Source of the DNA: Pseudomonas silvicola
GTDB lineage: Bacteria > Pseudomonadota > Gammaproteobacteria > Pseudomonadales > Pseudomonadaceae
Direction: 5' to 3'
Length of the DNA stretch: 64,000 bases
Assembly (NCBI RefSeq): GCF_026651855.1
Contig: NZ_CP093281.1
Coordinates: 558,001 to 622,000 of the forward strand
The notes beneath the pieces are model-generated. The model was not told the DNA's origin. It saw only the letters and a program-made list of their open reading frames with translations, and did not search any database. Position numbers and translations under genes: made by a program. Of the stretch, positions 61,909-64,000 are shown in pieces; within the stretch, counting starts at the first letter, position 1; each line of letters begins with the position of its first letter.

Positions 61909-63216
61909 TCACTTGCCAGACTGCGGATAAGCAAGGGTTTTCAACCGATCATTTGGTGGTCGCGAGACGATAATGCCAATTACGCCACCCGCGATCAGTG
62001 CCACCGCCACCACCAGTAAACCTGAATGATAACTGTGGGTCCTTGATCGCCCAGGTTTTCCCAGTACGGGCGGCAATCCTAATCCGACAAAGTTGGCGAC
62101 CGTATTGATAAAAGCGATGGAGGCCGCTGCGGCCACGCCTGCCAGTTTCTCCGTGGTTACCGCCCAGAATATCGGCGTCAGCGCAAAGTTGAAACCCACG
62201 GTCAGAACCAGAGCAGATAAGCAATCCAGAGATTAGTGGTGAATGATTGCCGTCGCCAATGCCAGTCCGGAGAGGATTAACGGCAACCCTAAATGCCACA
62301 GCTCGCTCACGTGTTCTGTCAGAGTGACGGCCATTCAGATACGAAGAGTGCACCATAATGAAGGGCACCGCCGACAAAGGCTGATGACGAATTGCTCTGA
62401 TCCGCCGCCATGCTTTTAATGATCAGCGCGGCATAAACAGCGTAATGCCGATGGAGCCAAACGCCTGCAGAAACCACACCAGACTCAACAGCAGCACTGT
62501 TTTATCTTTTAGGGCACTCCACCAGAATGGTTTTTTCCGGATTTCTACCCCAGCATTGTCTTGCTGCAGACGTTCACGCAGCCGATTTTTGTTTTGTTCA
62601 ACCACGGGGCTTGCTCCGGCGAATCGGGCAGGCCATAACACCAGACAGCCAAGAATCAGCGCGGGAATACCTTCAAGAGCAAACAACCAACGCCACCCAG
62701 CAATATCGGCGATGCCATGCATATTCAATATCGCACCAGAGACCGGTAAACCAATGATGGATGCGCTGACTGAGCCCATGTAGAAAAACGACATGGCCCG
62801 TGCTCGATTGCTTTTGGGAAACCAGCATGAAATGTAGTAAATAATGCCTGGCGCAAAACCTGCCTCAGCCATCCCTGTAGCAAAAAACGCATCACATAGA
62901 GTTGATTGGCGGTGTGAACAAACGCCATGCCAGTGCTGACGATGCCCCAGGTAATCATAATGCGCGCTATCCAGCGTCGGGCCAACCTTGGTCATGATCA
63001 CATTGCTGGGAATTTCGAACAGAATATAAGAGATATAAAACATCCCCACGCCCAGACCATACATGCTGGTGGTGAGGCCGAGATCTGCATTCATCTGGAG
63101 TGCGGCAATGGATATATTGGTCTTATCGAGATTAGCAACAAAATAGCAGATGACGATGAAAGGATGATTTTGCTATTCAATTGTTTAAGGGTAGAGGCAT
63201 ATAAATCGTTGCTCAT
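61909..63216 (-). CDS. MFS transporter, anion:cation symporter (phthalate/tartrate) type (frameshifted)
   Basis: MSNDLYASTLKQLNSKIILS is followed by MNADLGLTTSMYGLGVGMFY, ISYILFEIPSNVIMTKVGPT (the family's 'F..YF..E.P.N....+.G' motif), GMAEAGFAPGIIYYISCWFP, KSNRARAMSFFYMGSVSASI, IGLPVSGAILNMHGIADIAG and WRWLFALEGIPALILG. The C-terminal half has TPIFWAVTTEKLAGVAAAAS and AFINTVANFVGLGLPPVLGK. Members of this family import carboxylates such as phthalate, tartrate or galactonate. Frameshifts are near 63140, 62970, 62870, 62430, 62330 and 62200. Confidence 0.88.
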
Positions 63217-63360
63217 GATAACGACCTCGTAATCGGTTTGGCCTTCTTCAGGCAGCAGTCATACCGCCCGCCAGGCATGCAGGTAAATAAGATGGAGTTG
63301 TTGTTTTTATTATTATCAGGACGAAAAACTGGCGTAGGAACAAATAACAACACGAGGAGT

Positions 63361-63394
63361 ATTGTAGTACTATGAATCTGGATTGTACTACAAT
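63361..63394. promoter_or_regulatory. Inverted repeat upstream of the MFS gene, probable operator
   Basis: ATTGTAGTAC at 63361-63370 and GTACTACAAT at 63385-63394 are perfect 10-bp arms around 14 bases. The site lies 145 bp upstream of the MFS start and is the only clear signal between the two genes. Its form suits a dimeric GntR/FadR-like or LacI-like regulator not encoded in view. Confidence 0.7.
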
Positions 63395-63441
63395 ATAGAT
63401 CACAAAATGAGAGGAAAAGTAAACTAATACCAACAAGCAAT

Positions 63442-64000
63442 TTACCGCGCCACATCACATATGGCGCGAATAAGTATGCAATGCAACTGTTGCGCAATCG
63501 CGCTGTACATCAGAGCCGCTTCGAGTGGCTGCGCGCTGAAGGAGGGTTCAGCCTGAGGCCAGATTGACCATTGTACGATGACCAGGTTTTCTGCACGGTT
63601 AACCATAATGATTTGCCCATAAATGCCCAGAGCCCAGAGTGAGTGCTTCAGCCCCTCTGCTGCAGTGGGCACGACATGTTGTGCATTGGTAGGGATAGCA
63701 TTATTCCACCATTGATAACCATAATACCCTCCGGATGGGCCGCACTGACAAGTCTTTTGCCTGTGTCCAGATTGCAGCGTCATTCACCCAATGTGTCAGG
63801 CAAGATTTGCTTACCATCGGGCAGGCGACCCTCGTTGAGAATAAATTCACCAAAGCGACCCCAATCTTTCAGCGTGGCGTTGACACCATGAGCACCCACG
63901 TCATGCTTTCCAGCCTGGTAAGCATGCCAGACGCCATCACTGGCCATGCCATTGGGTTGCCATACGGTTTGCTGCAGGTAAGCAGCCAATGACATGCCTG
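63442..64000 (-). CDS. Class C beta-lactamase-family serine hydrolase, partial (frameshifted)
   Basis: The gene is cut by the right edge. Visible are MSLAAYLQQTVWQPNGMASD, GVNATLKDWGRFGEFILNEG, RLPDGKQILPDTLGE and, after a shift near 63780, GGYYGYQWWNN with AGIYGQ-type sequence WALGIYGQIIMVNRAENLVI and VQWSIWPQAEP. This is the C-terminal half of PF00144 proteins (EstB/AmpC-like), including the 'G.YG...' element. The SxxK serine lies outside the window. Many members are esterases or nylon-oligomer hydrolases rather than true beta-lactamases. Confidence 0.8.

Noticed and set aside
63442..64000. Called as an antibiotic-resistance beta-lactamase
   Set aside because: Only the C-terminal half is visible and the family is broad. 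The catalytic SxxK is outside the window, so resistance cannot be claimed.

Overview
The window looks like chromosomal DNA of a plant- or soil-associated enterobacterium, most likely Erwiniaceae (Pantoea/Erwinia-like). The grounds are a LexA-controlled yebG, a membrane PQQ glucose dehydrogenase, a three-part FAD sugar/polyol dehydrogenase and many uptake operons. Family-level placement is inference. No rRNA, tRNA, CRISPR array or complete insertion sequence was seen. Almost every gene longer than about 300 bp is broken by single-base frameshifts, including conserved genes such as yebG. I read this mainly as draft-sequence error, and give gene coordinates as the span of the reconstructed gene even where the frame changes inside it.

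Layout. 1-7620 (minus): an uptake/oxidation operon made of a dipeptide-type ABC transporter, a luciferase-like monooxygenase, a fused CMD-alkylhydroperoxidase protein, an M20 remnant and a VOC protein. 7863-10520: lipoprotein, LysR regulator, exported cupin and exported double-CMD protein. 10794-18402: an operon resembling Bacillus yxeKLMNOP/ytmI-tcyJKLMN, with two flavin monooxygenases, an M20 deacylase, a GNAT acetyltransferase and an amino-acid ABC transporter with two binding proteins; the likely job is salvage of S-modified cysteines. 18630-20515: a coiled-coil membrane protein and an EAL phosphodiesterase. 20696-22266: a truncated gene, a HAM1-like NTP-pyrophosphatase homologue and a SIR2-like NADase homologue; this resembles the KomB/KomC pair of the Kongming anti-phage system and is the most interesting locus. 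22305-24375: LexA box and yebG, a 7-bp tandem repeat, a Fic protein and a small membrane protein.

24692-35950: periplasmic sugar oxidation (gcd; small subunit, GMC flavoprotein and triheme cytochrome c; two GlcG-like proteins and DoxX), plus a minus-strand operon of 2-hydroxyacid dehydrogenase, RraA-like protein and MFS transporter. 36212-39532: chemoreceptor, YjbR protein, methyltransferase. 39642-41601: an AraC gene whose 3' end is duplicated as 38-bp direct repeats around an AT-rich insert carrying a membrane protein. 41609-47133: cytochrome b561, MarR with its palindromic operator and a CynX-type transporter, Nudix, a truncated RidA, GNAT, SDR and AraC. 47134-48519: mostly decayed DNA.

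48556-55025 (minus): RidA, a sugar-type ABC transporter, a PLP gamma/beta-lyase family enzyme and a FadR-type regulator. 55237-60289: cupin, polar amino-acid ABC transporter, PuuR-like XRE-cupin regulator and DadA-like oxidase, with two matching palindromes in the divergent promoter region. 60377-64000: PAS-PAS chemoreceptor, MFS transporter and a partial class C beta-lactamase-family hydrolase. The recurring theme is uptake plus oxidative or lyase breakdown of organic sulfur and nitrogen compounds, together with direct periplasmic sugar oxidation.
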